Below, one piece after another: positions 41,972 through 49,210 of a DNA stretch of 64,000 nucleotides. Within the stretch, counting starts at the first letter, position 1, and each line of letters begins with the position of its first letter. Made by a program: the position numbers and the translations under genes. This DNA comes from Demequina activiva (GTDB lineage Bacteria; Actinomycetota; Actinomycetes; Actinomycetales; Demequinaceae), in NCBI RefSeq assembly GCF_016862815.1, contig NZ_BONR01000002.1, positions 310,001 through 374,000 on the forward strand. Direction: 5' to 3'. The notes under the pieces were generated by a model. That model was given only the letters and a program-made list of their open reading frames with translations, was not told the origin of the DNA and made no database searches.

Positions 41972-42586
41972 GTGTCCGTCGTCGATCCGCCCATCGCGGA
42001 GAAGCATGCGGTGTGGGAGGACGCGCTCGCACTCCCGTTCGGCGCGTTCCTCCTGTCCTTCGGGCTGTTCCTGCTGAGCGAGATCGGCGGGGTGTCCGGG
42101 GGACTGGCCGGCGTGGCGATCCTGGGCAGCTACTGGACAGGGTTCGGGTTCGGCGTCATCTTCTTCGTGGTCAACCTGCCCTTCTACTGGCTCGCGGTGC
42201 GGCGCATGGGCTGGGCGTTCACGCTCAAGACGCTCATCACGGTGTCACTGATCTCGCTGTTCACGGCGGTGCACGGTCTGTACCTGGATGTGAGCGAGAT
42301 CGCTCCGCTGTACGCCGTGATCTTCGCCGGGCTGGTCATCGGCGTGGGAATGCTGATGGTGTTCCGCCACGGCGCCTCCGCGGGCGGCTTCGGGATCCTC
42401 GCGGCCTACCTGCAGGAGCGCCACGGGATCCGAGCGGGGTACGTCCAGGGGGCGCTCGACCTGATCGTCGTGATCGCCTCGCTCGCACTGGTGCCGCTCG
42501 ACATCCTGGCCTACTCGATCGTGGGAGCGGTGCTGCTCAACCTGGTGCTCGCCATCAACCACCGGCCGGGCCGGTACTTCGGCTGA
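41972..42586 (+). CDS. YitT family integral membrane protein
   Basis: 204-residue protein with about five or six membrane helices and the GGVSGGLAGVAILGSYW signature near residue 35 of the YitT/DUF161 family, whose transported substrate is unknown. The GTG at 41972 has GGAGGT 7 bp upstream. GACAAT at 41926-41931 may be a -10 for it. It lies 47 bp before tRNA-Pro and is the last chromosomal gene before the integrated element. Confidence 0.85.
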   Translation: MSVVDPPIAEKHAVWEDALALPFGAFLLSFGLFLLSEIGGVSGGLAGVAILGSYWTGFGFGVIFFVVNLPFYWLAVRRMGWAFTLKTLITVSLISLFTAVHGLYLDVSEIAPLYAVIFAGLVIGVGMLMVFRHGASAGGFGILAAYLQERHGIRAGYVQGALDLIVVIASLALVPLDILAYSIVGAVLLNLVLAINHRPGRYFG

Positions 42587-42633
42587 TTCGTCACGCGCAC
42601 CCTCTGACATCCGATAGCATTGTCGGGCTGTCA

Positions 42634-42710
<77 letters not shown>

Positions 42711-42712
42711 GT

Positions 42713-42756
42713 AAACGCGCTGGTAGCGGTCAAACTGACCTGCTACCAGCGCGTTT
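42713..42756. terminator. bidirectional hairpin between tRNA-Pro and integrase
   Basis: Perfect 15-bp arms AAACGCGCTGGTAGC (42713-42727) and its complement (42742-42756), with inner bases GGTCA/TGACC extending the stem past one bulged T. It begins 3 bp after the tRNA CCA and ends 14 bp before the integrase stop, so it can end both transcripts. It belongs to the element, not the host. Confidence 0.85.
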
Positions 42757-42770
42757 CATCGTTAGGTGGA

Positions 42771-44033
42771 CTACTGCTCGTTGTGCACTCGTTGTGCAGT
42801 GCGTTCCCGGGGGACGAGAGCGGACGCACGTCCCGCCGCTTTTCGCGCAGCGTCTCCGATGAGGTGTGAGTACACGTCAGACGTGATGCCGATGCTGCTG
42901 TGCCCAAGACGCTTCGAGATGAGGGCGATGTCGGCACCAGACTCGATCAGCAGGCTTGCGTGCTCGTGTCGCAAGCCGTGGAACGTCATCTTCGGGAGCT
43001 GCGCACGATTGCGAATGCGATCGAAGAGGCGCGTCACATACTGCGGGAGAAGTGGATCGCCCGCCGGACTAGTGAACACATAGCCTGATGTGCTCCATGT
43101 CGCCCCCAGTGCGGTGCACTCGCTCTGCTGACGGAGCTGCCACTCCATGAGGCATCCGACGGCGGCCTCATCGAGGTCGACAATGCGGCGCCCAGATGTG
43201 GTCTTGGGCGACTGCTCGAGGACTCCGCGCTCGGTCTGGATTCGGGTGCGACGAACCTGAAGCTTGTACGAGGCAACGTCAACGTCCTCCCACCGCAGGC
43301 CAAGGAGTTCGCCGCGGCGGAGTCCGGTGAAGACGGCGAACTCAAACAGCGGGCCCAAACGGTCGGCTGCAGCTGAATCGAGAAATGCGCCGATCTGCGC
43401 GGGAGACCAGGGCTCAAAATCGTGACGGCCGACCGTTGGCAACTTCACGCCGCGCGCAGGGTTCGTAGAGATGAGGTCTTCGTGAACGGCAGCCGTGAGC
43501 GATCCCTGCACAACCGCGACGATCCTTCTGATCGTTGTGGCGCCACGTCCCGATGCTCCGAGATCATCGATGAACTGGCGGATGTGCGATCGTCTGATAT
43601 CCGTGACGCGCATTGCGCCAAGGGGCGAATCCTTGATGTCCTGATCGATGTAGCGCCGGTAGTTCTGCACTGTCGACGGCTTGAGATCCCCTCGCTGAAT
43701 GCGTGACGAAAGCCAATCGTCGAGCCAGGCGGCGAACCTCGTGCGACTGTTCTCGACATAGCTGCCACGGTCGTGATCGTGCTTCGCTGATGCAAATGCC
43801 TTGAGCGCAGCGGATCTCGTGTCGAAGTTGGCGCTACGCGTCTGGAGCCGGCGCCCTCGTGAGTCGAAGCCTCGTGAGAGGTAGAAGCCCCACTTGCCGT
43901 GTCTGCCGCCGCTCGTGTGCGCGGCGACGAGTGCAGGGCAAGCGCGCTGCAACTGTTGCGGCGAAGGGTGCTCGGGCAGATTTGCATACGCCCGCCCGTC
44001 GGCTGTGCGGCATGCGCAACGGCGATAGATCAT
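42771..44033 (-). CDS. int: tyrosine-type site-specific integrase
   Basis: 420-residue phage-type integrase that would insert the element at tRNA-Pro. An N-terminal AP2-like arm-binding region (FYLSRGFDSRGRRLQTRS) precedes a core-binding SAM-like domain (residues about 97-195) and the catalytic domain with Arg239 (TGLRRGE), His352 and Arg355 (HGLRHEH), His378 (GHSS) and Tyr388 (DVYSHL). All catalytic residues are present, so it looks functional. It lies immediately inside attL, transcribed toward the tRNA, and its start overlaps the upstream regulator by 4 bp. Confidence 0.96.
   Translation of the reverse strand: MIYRRCACRTADGRAYANLPEHPSPQQLQRACPALVAAHTSGGRHGKWGFYLSRGFDSRGRRLQTRSANFDTRSAALKAFASAKHDHDRGSYVENSRTRFAAWLDDWLSSRIQRGDLKPSTVQNYRRYIDQDIKDSPLGAMRVTDIRRSHIRQFIDDLGASGRGATTIRRIVAVVQGSLTAAVHEDLISTNPARGVKLPTVGRHDFEPWSPAQIGAFLDSAAADRLGPLFEFAVFTGLRRGELLGLRWEDVDVASYKLQVRRTRIQTERGVLEQSPKTTSGRRIVDLDEAAVGCLMEWQLRQQSECTALGATWSTSGYVFTSPAGDPLLPQYVTRLFDRIRNRAQLPKMTFHGLRHEHASLLIESGADIALISKRLGHSSIGITSDVYSHLIGDAARKAAGRASALVPRERTAQRVHNEQ
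42777..42798 (+). repeat. tandem 11-bp repeats, candidate integrase arm sites (left)
   Basis: Two direct copies of CTCGTTGTGCA (42777-42787, 42788-42798) lie within the last codons of the integrase gene, 70-90 bp from the core. The GTTGTGCA core reappears near attR at 51682-51702 in the same orientation. One-turn spacing suits integrase arm binding. Confidence 0.5.
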
Positions 44034-44599
44034 TGGTCGTCCTCTCGTGGTTCAAGGTTGAGTAGGCCCTCGTTTCGGCACCGCGCGGCCCAGCGGTTCG
44101 CAGTGGCGCGAGAGAGACCTAGTTCGCGTGCAGCAAGAGTCATGGCGGCGTCGGAGTAGGTACTGTGCTTGGTGTAGACCTCGGCAAACCTGGTCAGCTC
44201 TTCGTGAGTCGGGCCGCGTCGGCCGCGCTTGCTTGGCGCAGCGGACGCTTCGGCGTGGGACTCGACCCGCTCGGTCATACCTTCGAAACGGGCAAGTCCA
44301 GTCGGCCCGAGTGCGCCGACAGACCGGGGTGGGAGAGTGCCGCTCTCGCGCCACTGAATAGTGCGGATGATCTCTCCGGGTTTGATCGCTCTCAGCGCCT
44401 GGCCCGTGACTTCGTCGATGCCGTCTCCCATGACGAGGCCAGTGATGACGAGCTTCCCGTCACTCGACTTCGCGACGCGAACCAATAGGGAGCCCGCCGC
44501 TCCGGTTTCGTCGACAACCCTGTGCCAGTCGGCATCGTCGAGCGAGTCGAGGTTCAAGTTGGCTGGGGTCTGGACGTCCCAACGGGAGAAGTTCTGCAT
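44030..44599 (-). CDS. helix-turn-helix regulator next to integrase
   Basis: 189-residue protein not matching a well-known family. Residues 140-185 contain a predicted helix-turn-helix (TYSDAAMTLAARELGLSRAT then ANRWAARCRNEGLL), preceded by a basic linker SKRGRRGPTHEELTRF. The N-terminal 115 residues look like a separate, acidic globular domain. ATG 44599 is taken as the start; longer in-frame readings lack similarity and run through the promoter region. It overlaps int by 4 bp, so it may control integrase or the divergent early genes. Confidence 0.7.
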   Translation of the reverse strand: MQNFSRWDVQTPANLNLDSLDDADWHRVVDETGAAGSLLVRVAKSSDGKLVITGLVMGDGIDEVTGQALRAIKPGEIIRTIQWRESGTLPPRSVGALGPTGLARFEGMTERVESHAEASAAPSKRGRRGPTHEELTRFAEVYTKHSTYSDAAMTLAARELGLSRATANRWAARCRNEGLLNLEPREDDQ

Positions 44600-44697
44600 G
44601 CATAGAACGTACAAGGATGTAACCCAATGTGCAACATGCGTGCAGAACTGTGGCATAGGTACCGGCCCTGGTAGAATGCCTATTGACTTGGAGCATC

Positions 44698-44776
44698 GCG
44701 TCTCATTTCGCTGCAATAAGATGCAACATGAGACGCTAGCGCAGAAGTGTGCCGATACGTAACCTGACGCTATAAA
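44698..44776. promoter_or_regulatory. divergent control region of the element
   Basis: The spacer between the leftward regulator and rightward Xre genes (44600-44789) holds a 9-bp inverted repeat GCGTCTCAT/ATGAGACGC (44698-44706, 44728-44736). A TATAAA (44771-44776) about 13 bp before the Xre GTG is a good -10. GTGCA-containing repeats also occur at 44630-44640. This fits a lysogeny-type switch. Confidence 0.45.
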
Positions 44777-44789
44777 CATTCTTGATGAG

Positions 44790-45008
44790 GTGTCCGCGGA
44801 CCGGGCATTGCCGACCCCCTCCGTCTCTCGCGCGATTCGGCAATCGTGCGGACTGTCGCAGGCGCGAGTCGCACTAGAGCTTGGCGTGTCCCGAATGACT
44901 GTGAGTCGCTGGGAGCGGGGCGCGAGGCGCCCGCGTGGCCTGCGTCTAGTCGCATACACGGCACTGCTTTCGGATCTGGCAGCAGCAGCAAAGAGGGGCC
45001 CACAGTGA
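44790..45008 (+). CDS. Xre-type DNA-binding protein
   Basis: 72-residue protein with a Cro/C1 helix-turn-helix in AIRQSCGLSQARVALELGVS and RMTVSRWERGARRPRG (residues about 15-50). It is the first gene rightward from the control region and is likely a regulator of it. The GTG at 44790 follows TGATGAGG closely; the short leader makes the exact start uncertain. Stop and the next gene's GTG overlap (GTGA). Confidence 0.8.
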   Translation: MSADRALPTPSVSRAIRQSCGLSQARVALELGVSRMTVSRWERGARRPRGLRLVAYTALLSDLAAAAKRGPQ

Positions 45009-45202
45009 ACACCCAGCTTGAGGCTGCGCGGCTGACGTACACAGTTGAGGAGGCGGGGCGACTGCTCGGCATCGGGCGCGGCGCCGCGTATGCAGCTGTC
45101 CGCAGGGGAGAGATCCCCGTGATCGCCCTCGGCAAGAGGCTTGTCGTGCCGAAGGCGCCGCTCCTCCGAATGCTTGGTGCCGGCAGTGGCAGCGATGAGT
45201 AG
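45005..45202 (+). CDS. xis: excisionase / AlpA-like helix-turn-helix protein
   Basis: 65-residue winged-helix protein of the HTH_17 type: LTYTVEEAGRLLGIGRGAA near residue 10, then YAAVRRGEIPVIALGKRLVV and KAPLLRML. This is the classic excisionase/AlpA pattern. Expected to bend DNA at the attachment sites and direct excision, or to activate the rightward operon. GTG 45005 overlaps the xre stop; the 3' end overlaps the next gene by 8 bp. A longer in-frame upstream reading overlaps xre in another frame and is rejected. Confidence 0.82.
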   Translation: MNTQLEAARLTYTVEEAGRLLGIGRGAAYAAVRRGEIPVIALGKRLVVPKAPLLRMLGAGSGSDE

Positions 45203-45674
45203 CCGGTCAAGGTCGAACGACCCGGGACGAACTGGCGCGGCTGAGCCCGCCAAAGCGGGCCTTGGCACATGGGTGCGACGTCTCATGTGGGAATCCGACC
45301 TCGACCATCATGAACTCGTGGTCTATATCGCGCTTCTTACTCATCGCTCCGACGCGGGTGAGGCGTGGCCGTCTAGGACCACGCTTGCGCGGGAGTCGAA
45401 GGTGTCTCTTGACTCAGTGAAGCGAACGCTTCGGAAGCTCGAGGCGCGAGGGTTGATCGAGATCACTCGGCGCAAGAACGGGAAGCAGAACGCGTCGAAC
45501 CTCTACCGAGTCGATATCTACGACCCGGCACAGCATCACGCAAGCAAATCGCATGCGAATCTCAAAGCGCGCGAAGTCGGAGCAGGCAGCGCCTATCCGG
45601 GTGCAGTGGGCACTGAAGTAGGGTGCCCAGAGCACCAGGAACAGATAAGAGAACAGGTAATTGAACATGGTTAG
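45195..45674 (+). CDS. HTH_36 domain protein, possible replication/early protein
   Basis: 159-residue protein with a GntR/HTH_36-like winged helix: DLDHHELVVYIALLTHRS near residue 33, AWPSRTTLARESKVSLDSV near 55, then KRTLRKLEARGLIEITRR. Such proteins occur in actinophages and plasmids as replication-initiation or regulatory proteins. The C-terminal 60 residues are polar and unrecognised. It starts inside xis at ATG 45195, so xre-xis-HTH_36 form a coupled early operon. No helicase or polymerase is found nearby, so replication would rely on host factors. Confidence 0.72.
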   Translation: MSSRSRSNDPGRTGAAEPAKAGLGTWVRRLMWESDLDHHELVVYIALLTHRSDAGEAWPSRTTLARESKVSLDSVKRTLRKLEARGLIEITRRKNGKQNASNLYRVDIYDPAQHHASKSHANLKAREVGAGSAYPGAVGTEVGCPEHQEQIREQVIEHG

Positions 45675-45704
45675 GCGCGCCGCGACGCGGCGACGCCCGC
45701 CAGC

Positions 45705-46007
45705 ATGCAGGCCGGCAGGTCAAAGGCTCTCGATGCTGGGAGCACGTCGAACGTCGAGGCCGCCGACGCACAGCTGCAGTACCTGCGCGATCTCTTCCTC
45801 CATGAGCATTCGGTAACGCCGGGGAAGGCTCGGATTGATGCATGGCGCTCTCACTCCGTCAGCTCTGCCTCCGTGGAGATCTCGGATCGGCTGAGGACAG
45901 TGCGCCGCGGTTCGGACTACCGCGGACCCTGGCCCACTGACACTGCATACGGCGAGCTCTCACAGTCCGGCCGGGATTGGGCTGACAAGGCATTGGTGCC
46001 CGAGTAG
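45705..46007 (+). CDS. hypothetical protein
   Basis: 100-residue protein of no recognised family. It contains DAQLQYLRDLFLHEHSVTPG, mildly helical, and no obvious motifs, membrane segments or cysteines. It lies 30 bp after the HTH_36 gene in the same direction and 264 bp before the RES gene. The codon pattern is plausible but the ORF is short, so it may not be expressed. The spacer 46008-46271 holds only a weakly convincing in-frame extension of the RES gene. Confidence 0.4.
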   Translation: MQAGRSKALDAGSTSNVEAADAQLQYLRDLFLHEHSVTPGKARIDAWRSHSVSSASVEISDRLRTVRRGSDYRGPWPTDTAYGELSQSGRDWADKALVPE

Positions 46008-46271
46008 GACAAGAGCGCTCCCGTGGCTGCCGTCTGGTCGCGTGAAGACTTCGTGGGCAACCCATGGAGCAGAAAGCATCGAAAGCCTGCGGCCGGGGTC
46101 TGCGTCACGTTCGTCGGCCGAGGCGAGCATCTTGGAACAACGACGTCTCAGAAAGTGCGTGGAGACCAAGACGGCGCAGACTTGTTTCCTGTCTACGAGG
46201 CGCGGCGCGTAGCCACGACTGAATGCGCGGAAATGCGTGAAGACCCCGCGTGGGTCCGGGATGATTGCTTC

Positions 46272-47519
46272 ATGGGATTGGCCAAGCGCATGTGGATGGA
46301 ACAAGAGGCGCAGGGCTGGTCTTACTCTGACAAGTACGTGTGTGCTGGGTGCGTCGACGATGAGGTTCTACAAGCCGCAGTTGCAGGAGCCGTTGAAGAC
46401 GGGGAGAAGTGTTCGTTCTGTGGTGCTGCCGGAGCCGCGTCCCTCGACGTACTGACAGAGGCATTCGTGGTTGGTATCGGGCACTACTACGGGGACCCTG
46501 ACGCCGAATTGGTCCCTTGGGAGAGCCGCGAAGGGGGCTACCAGGTCGCCACGTACTCCACTGGCGAGCTAATGATGGATTTTGGTGACGTGCTCACCGG
46601 TCCCGGCGTACTAGACGCAGTTGAAGAGGCGATTGGCGATCGTGACTGGGTAGAAGCGCTGTGGATGGAGTCCAAGAGGGACGCGGCACTTGAATCCGCG
46701 TGGGATCGCTTCCGCCATGCAGTCATGCATGAGACACGGTTCATCTATTGGCTGGCTGATGGAGATGACGAGTCGTGGCTTGGAGCGGGAGACATCCCCG
46801 CAAGTCGTTTCCTCCATCACTTCGCGCAGATGGTTGTCGACCACGATCTCATTGTTGAGTTTGCTCCGGGAGAAGCCTTCCATCGAGCGCAAATCCATTC
46901 GGGTCCGGCAATTGACGGCGGTGCTACTGCATACCGTCTCGGAACCGCTCCGTACGAGCTGTCGATGCGTCCGAACCGCATGAACCCTGCAGGTATCCCG
47001 ATGTTCTACGGTGCTCTTGAGCCAGAGACCGCAATCGCAGAGGTCTCGGCGCACACGCCAGGTAGCGGCGACCACGTCACCGTTGGCACGTTCGTCGCGA
47101 GCGAAAGGATTGATGTCGTCGACCTGACTCGGCTCCCCGTGCTGCCATCAGTCTTCGACCCCGAACGAGGTGGCGACGTGCGGCGAGAAATCCAGTTCAT
47201 GCACTCCTTCGTAAAGGAGTTGCAGCGACCGTCAGGTGAGCTGACCGCTGCGGTCGACTATGTGCCCACCCAGGTCGTCACTGAGTTCATTCTCCGTGCG
47301 CTTCATAGAGTCGTCGAGGGAGTGCGACAGCTCAGCGGTGTCATCTATCCATCCGTGGCCTTAGTCGGAGGACGAGCGTTGGTGCTCGACGTCGACAATT
47401 CCCGTTGCGTCGATGAATTGGGCAAAGACCCGGAAGTAGCTCCTCGGTTCGGGCCGACGCCCGACAGGTTGCGGCTGGTACTCGCCAAGGACTCGGTCAA
47501 GACACGCCCGCTCCGATAG
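46272..47519 (+). CDS. HEPN-like/RES domain protein, candidate NAD-degrading toxin
   Basis: 415-residue protein with an N-terminal zinc module (CAGC near residue 24, CSFC near 46) as found in HEPN-associated RES proteins, a middle domain around residues 70-190 and a C-terminal RES domain. RES hallmarks are FHRAQIH near 202, RMNPAGIPMFYGALEPETA then IAEV near 235 with conserved Arg, Tyr and Glu, and GVIYPSV near 355. RES toxins degrade NAD+. No Xre antitoxin adjoins it. It starts at ATG 46272, where family similarity begins; a GTG at 46023 would add 83 residues without it. Confidence 0.8.
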   Translation: MGLAKRMWMEQEAQGWSYSDKYVCAGCVDDEVLQAAVAGAVEDGEKCSFCGAAGAASLDVLTEAFVVGIGHYYGDPDAELVPWESREGGYQVATYSTGELMMDFGDVLTGPGVLDAVEEAIGDRDWVEALWMESKRDAALESAWDRFRHAVMHETRFIYWLADGDDESWLGAGDIPASRFLHHFAQMVVDHDLIVEFAPGEAFHRAQIHSGPAIDGGATAYRLGTAPYELSMRPNRMNPAGIPMFYGALEPETAIAEVSAHTPGSGDHVTVGTFVASERIDVVDLTRLPVLPSVFDPERGGDVRREIQFMHSFVKELQRPSGELTAAVDYVPTQVVTEFILRALHRVVEGVRQLSGVIYPSVALVGGRALVLDVDNSRCVDELGKDPEVAPRFGPTPDRLRLVLAKDSVKTRPLR

Positions 47520-47618
47520 GCGCTGCCCAGTCAATCTCCTGTCGGCTCAAAGCGCACATTGCTCAGACGCCTGTGGCTTGCGTGCACAGCGTCTGCACAA
47601 TGTCTCGTAAAACGTCTG

Positions 47619-48290
47619 CTAAATGACTGTGCGACTTGATTGACTGTCAAGCGGTCGAGAGCGCGTTCCAGATTGCAGCGCGGCCTTCGCATCGGTGCCG
47701 CACACGCAGCGGCACTTGCGAGCGGAAGCCGCGACTGAAGCGCCAGTTTGGCGGGCCGAGGCACGAGCCAGCTGCAATCCTCCGGTCAACGCTTCTCGCA
47801 TCGTGGCGTCGGGCGCGTGGCGGTAGCGCCATCGTTGCCAACGTGACGGATGGTATGGATGCTCGCCAAGCATCCACGTCGGCGTACCGCGTGTCACGAG
47901 GTGGTCAATCAGCCAAGAGACTTGGCTTCGGTGATGCAGCCGCGCTGCGCCACTGGGTTCGGTCTTGCCGTACGCGAGCAGCGCGCCGGACGCATGCGCG
48001 AGCGCATCTTCGAGCTCGATGCGCGCATCTTCCCACCCGTGTGCGCTGGCGCCGACCGCGGTAATCTCTCCACTACTTCTCGTTGCGATTCCAAAGATGT
48101 TTGCGACAGATAGTGATTCGTACCCAAGAACCTCCTTGGCCAGATCGAGTCGCGCGAGAGTCCGTGCGCCGCTGGTCAAGGGTGGGTTGCACAGCACTGC
48201 GACGAGGTTTCCTCTGGCGACGTGGGTGCGCGTCATCGCTCGATCCATTTCGCAAGAGTACGCGCCACGAGAATGCGGAATGTGACTCAT
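47619..48290 (-). CDS. DUF1643-like protein, divergent from the restriction controller
   Basis: Up to 223 residues. The core (about 28-150) resembles DUF1643: VAVLCNPPLTSGARTLARLD, then AKEVLGYESLSVANIFGIAT and a DDL-like HGWEDARIELEDAL, ending in HPYHPSRW. The function is unknown, and members occur in phages and mobile elements. ATG 48290 overlaps the C-box of the divergent controller; internal starts at 48248 and 48236 are possible and would leave the operator in its leader. The C-terminal 60 residues are basic and unconserved. Convergent with the RES gene, 99 bp apart. Confidence 0.6.
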   Translation of the reverse strand: MSHIPHSRGAYSCEMDRAMTRTHVARGNLVAVLCNPPLTSGARTLARLDLAKEVLGYESLSVANIFGIATRSSGEITAVGASAHGWEDARIELEDALAHASGALLAYGKTEPSGAARLHHRSQVSWLIDHLVTRGTPTWMLGEHPYHPSRWQRWRYRHAPDATMREALTGGLQLARASARQTGASVAASARKCRCVCGTDAKAALQSGTRSRPLDSQSSRTVI

Positions 48291-48309
48291 AGTCTGTGGA
48301 CTGATAGGC
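48284..48309. promoter_or_regulatory. C-box operator of the restriction controller
   Basis: The sequence reads GACT-CAT-AGTC-TGTG, then GACT-GAT-AGGC. The left half is a perfect GACT-N3-AGTC site, the right half differs by one base, and the GTG spacer is present. This is the layout of C-boxes bound by controller proteins of PvuII-type systems. It ends 11 bp before the controller ATG and covers the ATG of the divergent DUF1643-like ORF. Confidence 0.82.
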
Positions 48310-48320
48310 GTCAGTCTTCG

Positions 48321-48557
48321 ATGCTGAGGCCCGTGAACGCGACTGGAAGACAACTGCTGGCCGCTGCAATGCGGCGTGAACGCGAGGCCCTACAGATCTC
48401 GCAGGAGGCCCTGGCCCACAGGGCCGGCCTGCATCGGACCTACGTGTCGCAGGTGGAGCGGTGCACCCGGAACGTGGGCATCGACAACATCGAGAGGATT
48501 GCCGGAGCTCTCGACATAAGCATTGCGGAACTTTTCGACCGGGCGGCCGACGAATGA
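48321..48557 (+). CDS. restriction-modification controller (C) protein, Xre family
   Basis: 78-residue helix-turn-helix protein. QISQEALAHRAGLHRTYVS and QVERCTRNVGIDNIERIAGA, with ALDISIAELF, follow the C-protein pattern (GLHRTYVS recognition helix, RN then NIE). Controllers of this kind bind C-boxes as paired dimers, first activating and then repressing their own operon so that nuclease appears after methylation. A C-box lies directly upstream and the HNH gene overlaps its stop by 4 bp. The start may be ATG 48321 or GTG 48333. Confidence 0.86.
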   Translation: MLRPVNATGRQLLAAAMRREREALQISQEALAHRAGLHRTYVSQVERCTRNVGIDNIERIAGALDISIAELFDRAADE

Positions 48558-49207
48558 GCGACGCCATGGCTGGTGCGGCGGCAGGAGATGAGCAGCAGAC
48601 CCAGGCTGAAGTCGACTTCTTCGAATCGTCGCCGCTTGCGGACATGGACTGGGCAGAAGGCGACTGGGAGCAGATGCTCGTGTACCTGGTCGAGTCTGGT
48701 CTTGTGACCTACCAGGAGGTGGCCGCTTTGGTGCTGGGGCACCTAAACCCGTCGCAGGTCGGCACTTCGATCGCTTCCAAGAAGACATTTCAGGCGCATT
48801 ATCCGCCTCGCAAGACGATGCAGGCCGTGCTCGCTTGGCACATCAACCAGGAAGGTGTCTGCGTCGACTGCGGGACGAGGCTCGAACTCCAGGCTGACCA
48901 CGTGGAGACCCGTGAGGAATACGGCGATGCCGCGGATCGACTTGAGAACATGACTCTCCGCTGTCGGCGGTGCAACGTCATCCGTAGGCCGTCGCACGCG
49001 AACGGTGGCAAGACCTTTCTCACGACGGAATCGGCGCTGATGTGGATTCTCCTTGTGAAGCGGCCGGGGACCTACCTGGAGTACGAGAGGCTCTGCCGCA
49101 ACTACGGGTTGACGATGGCGAATATTCGCTTCAAGGAGGCCTGGGCCATGGCCCACTGGCTCCAGCGTGTCGGTCTCTACACCATCGACGACTCGTCTAC
49201 TTTCTAG
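48554..49207 (+). CDS. HNH endonuclease, candidate restriction enzyme
   Basis: 217-residue protein. The HNH core at about residues 102-150 has CVDCGTRLELQADHVETREE, then LENMTLRCRRCNVIRR: two CxxC zinc pairs around the His-x-x-x-Asn frame, with DH as the catalytic start. The N-terminal 90 residues are acidic (MDWAEGDWEQ) and unrecognised; the C-terminal 55 may bind DNA. It is cotranscribed with the controller and convergent with the methyltransferase, with only 3 bp between stops. It is proposed as the cognate type II nuclease. Recognition site unknown. Confidence 0.78.
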   Translation: MSDAMAGAAAGDEQQTQAEVDFFESSPLADMDWAEGDWEQMLVYLVESGLVTYQEVAALVLGHLNPSQVGTSIASKKTFQAHYPPRKTMQAVLAWHINQEGVCVDCGTRLELQADHVETREEYGDAADRLENMTLRCRRCNVIRRPSHANGGKTFLTTESALMWILLVKRPGTYLEYERLCRNYGLTMANIRFKEAWAMAHWLQRVGLYTIDDSSTF

Positions 49208-49210
49208 ACA

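Noticed and set aside
43422-43706. 94-codon plus-strand ORF inside the integrase gene
   Set aside because: Antisense to the well-supported integrase; no motif.
44600-45286. Extension of the element's leftward regulator to 418 residues
   Set aside because: It would run through the divergent promoter region and antisense to xre and xis; the open frame is accidental.
46023-46271. N-terminal extension of the RES protein from GTG 46023
   Set aside because: The added residues show no family similarity, and the zinc module begins right after ATG 46272. Not fully excluded.
47531-47764. 77-codon minus-strand ORF between RES and DUF1643-like genes
   Set aside because: Overlaps the C-terminus of the DUF1643-like gene in another frame, without a start signal or family.
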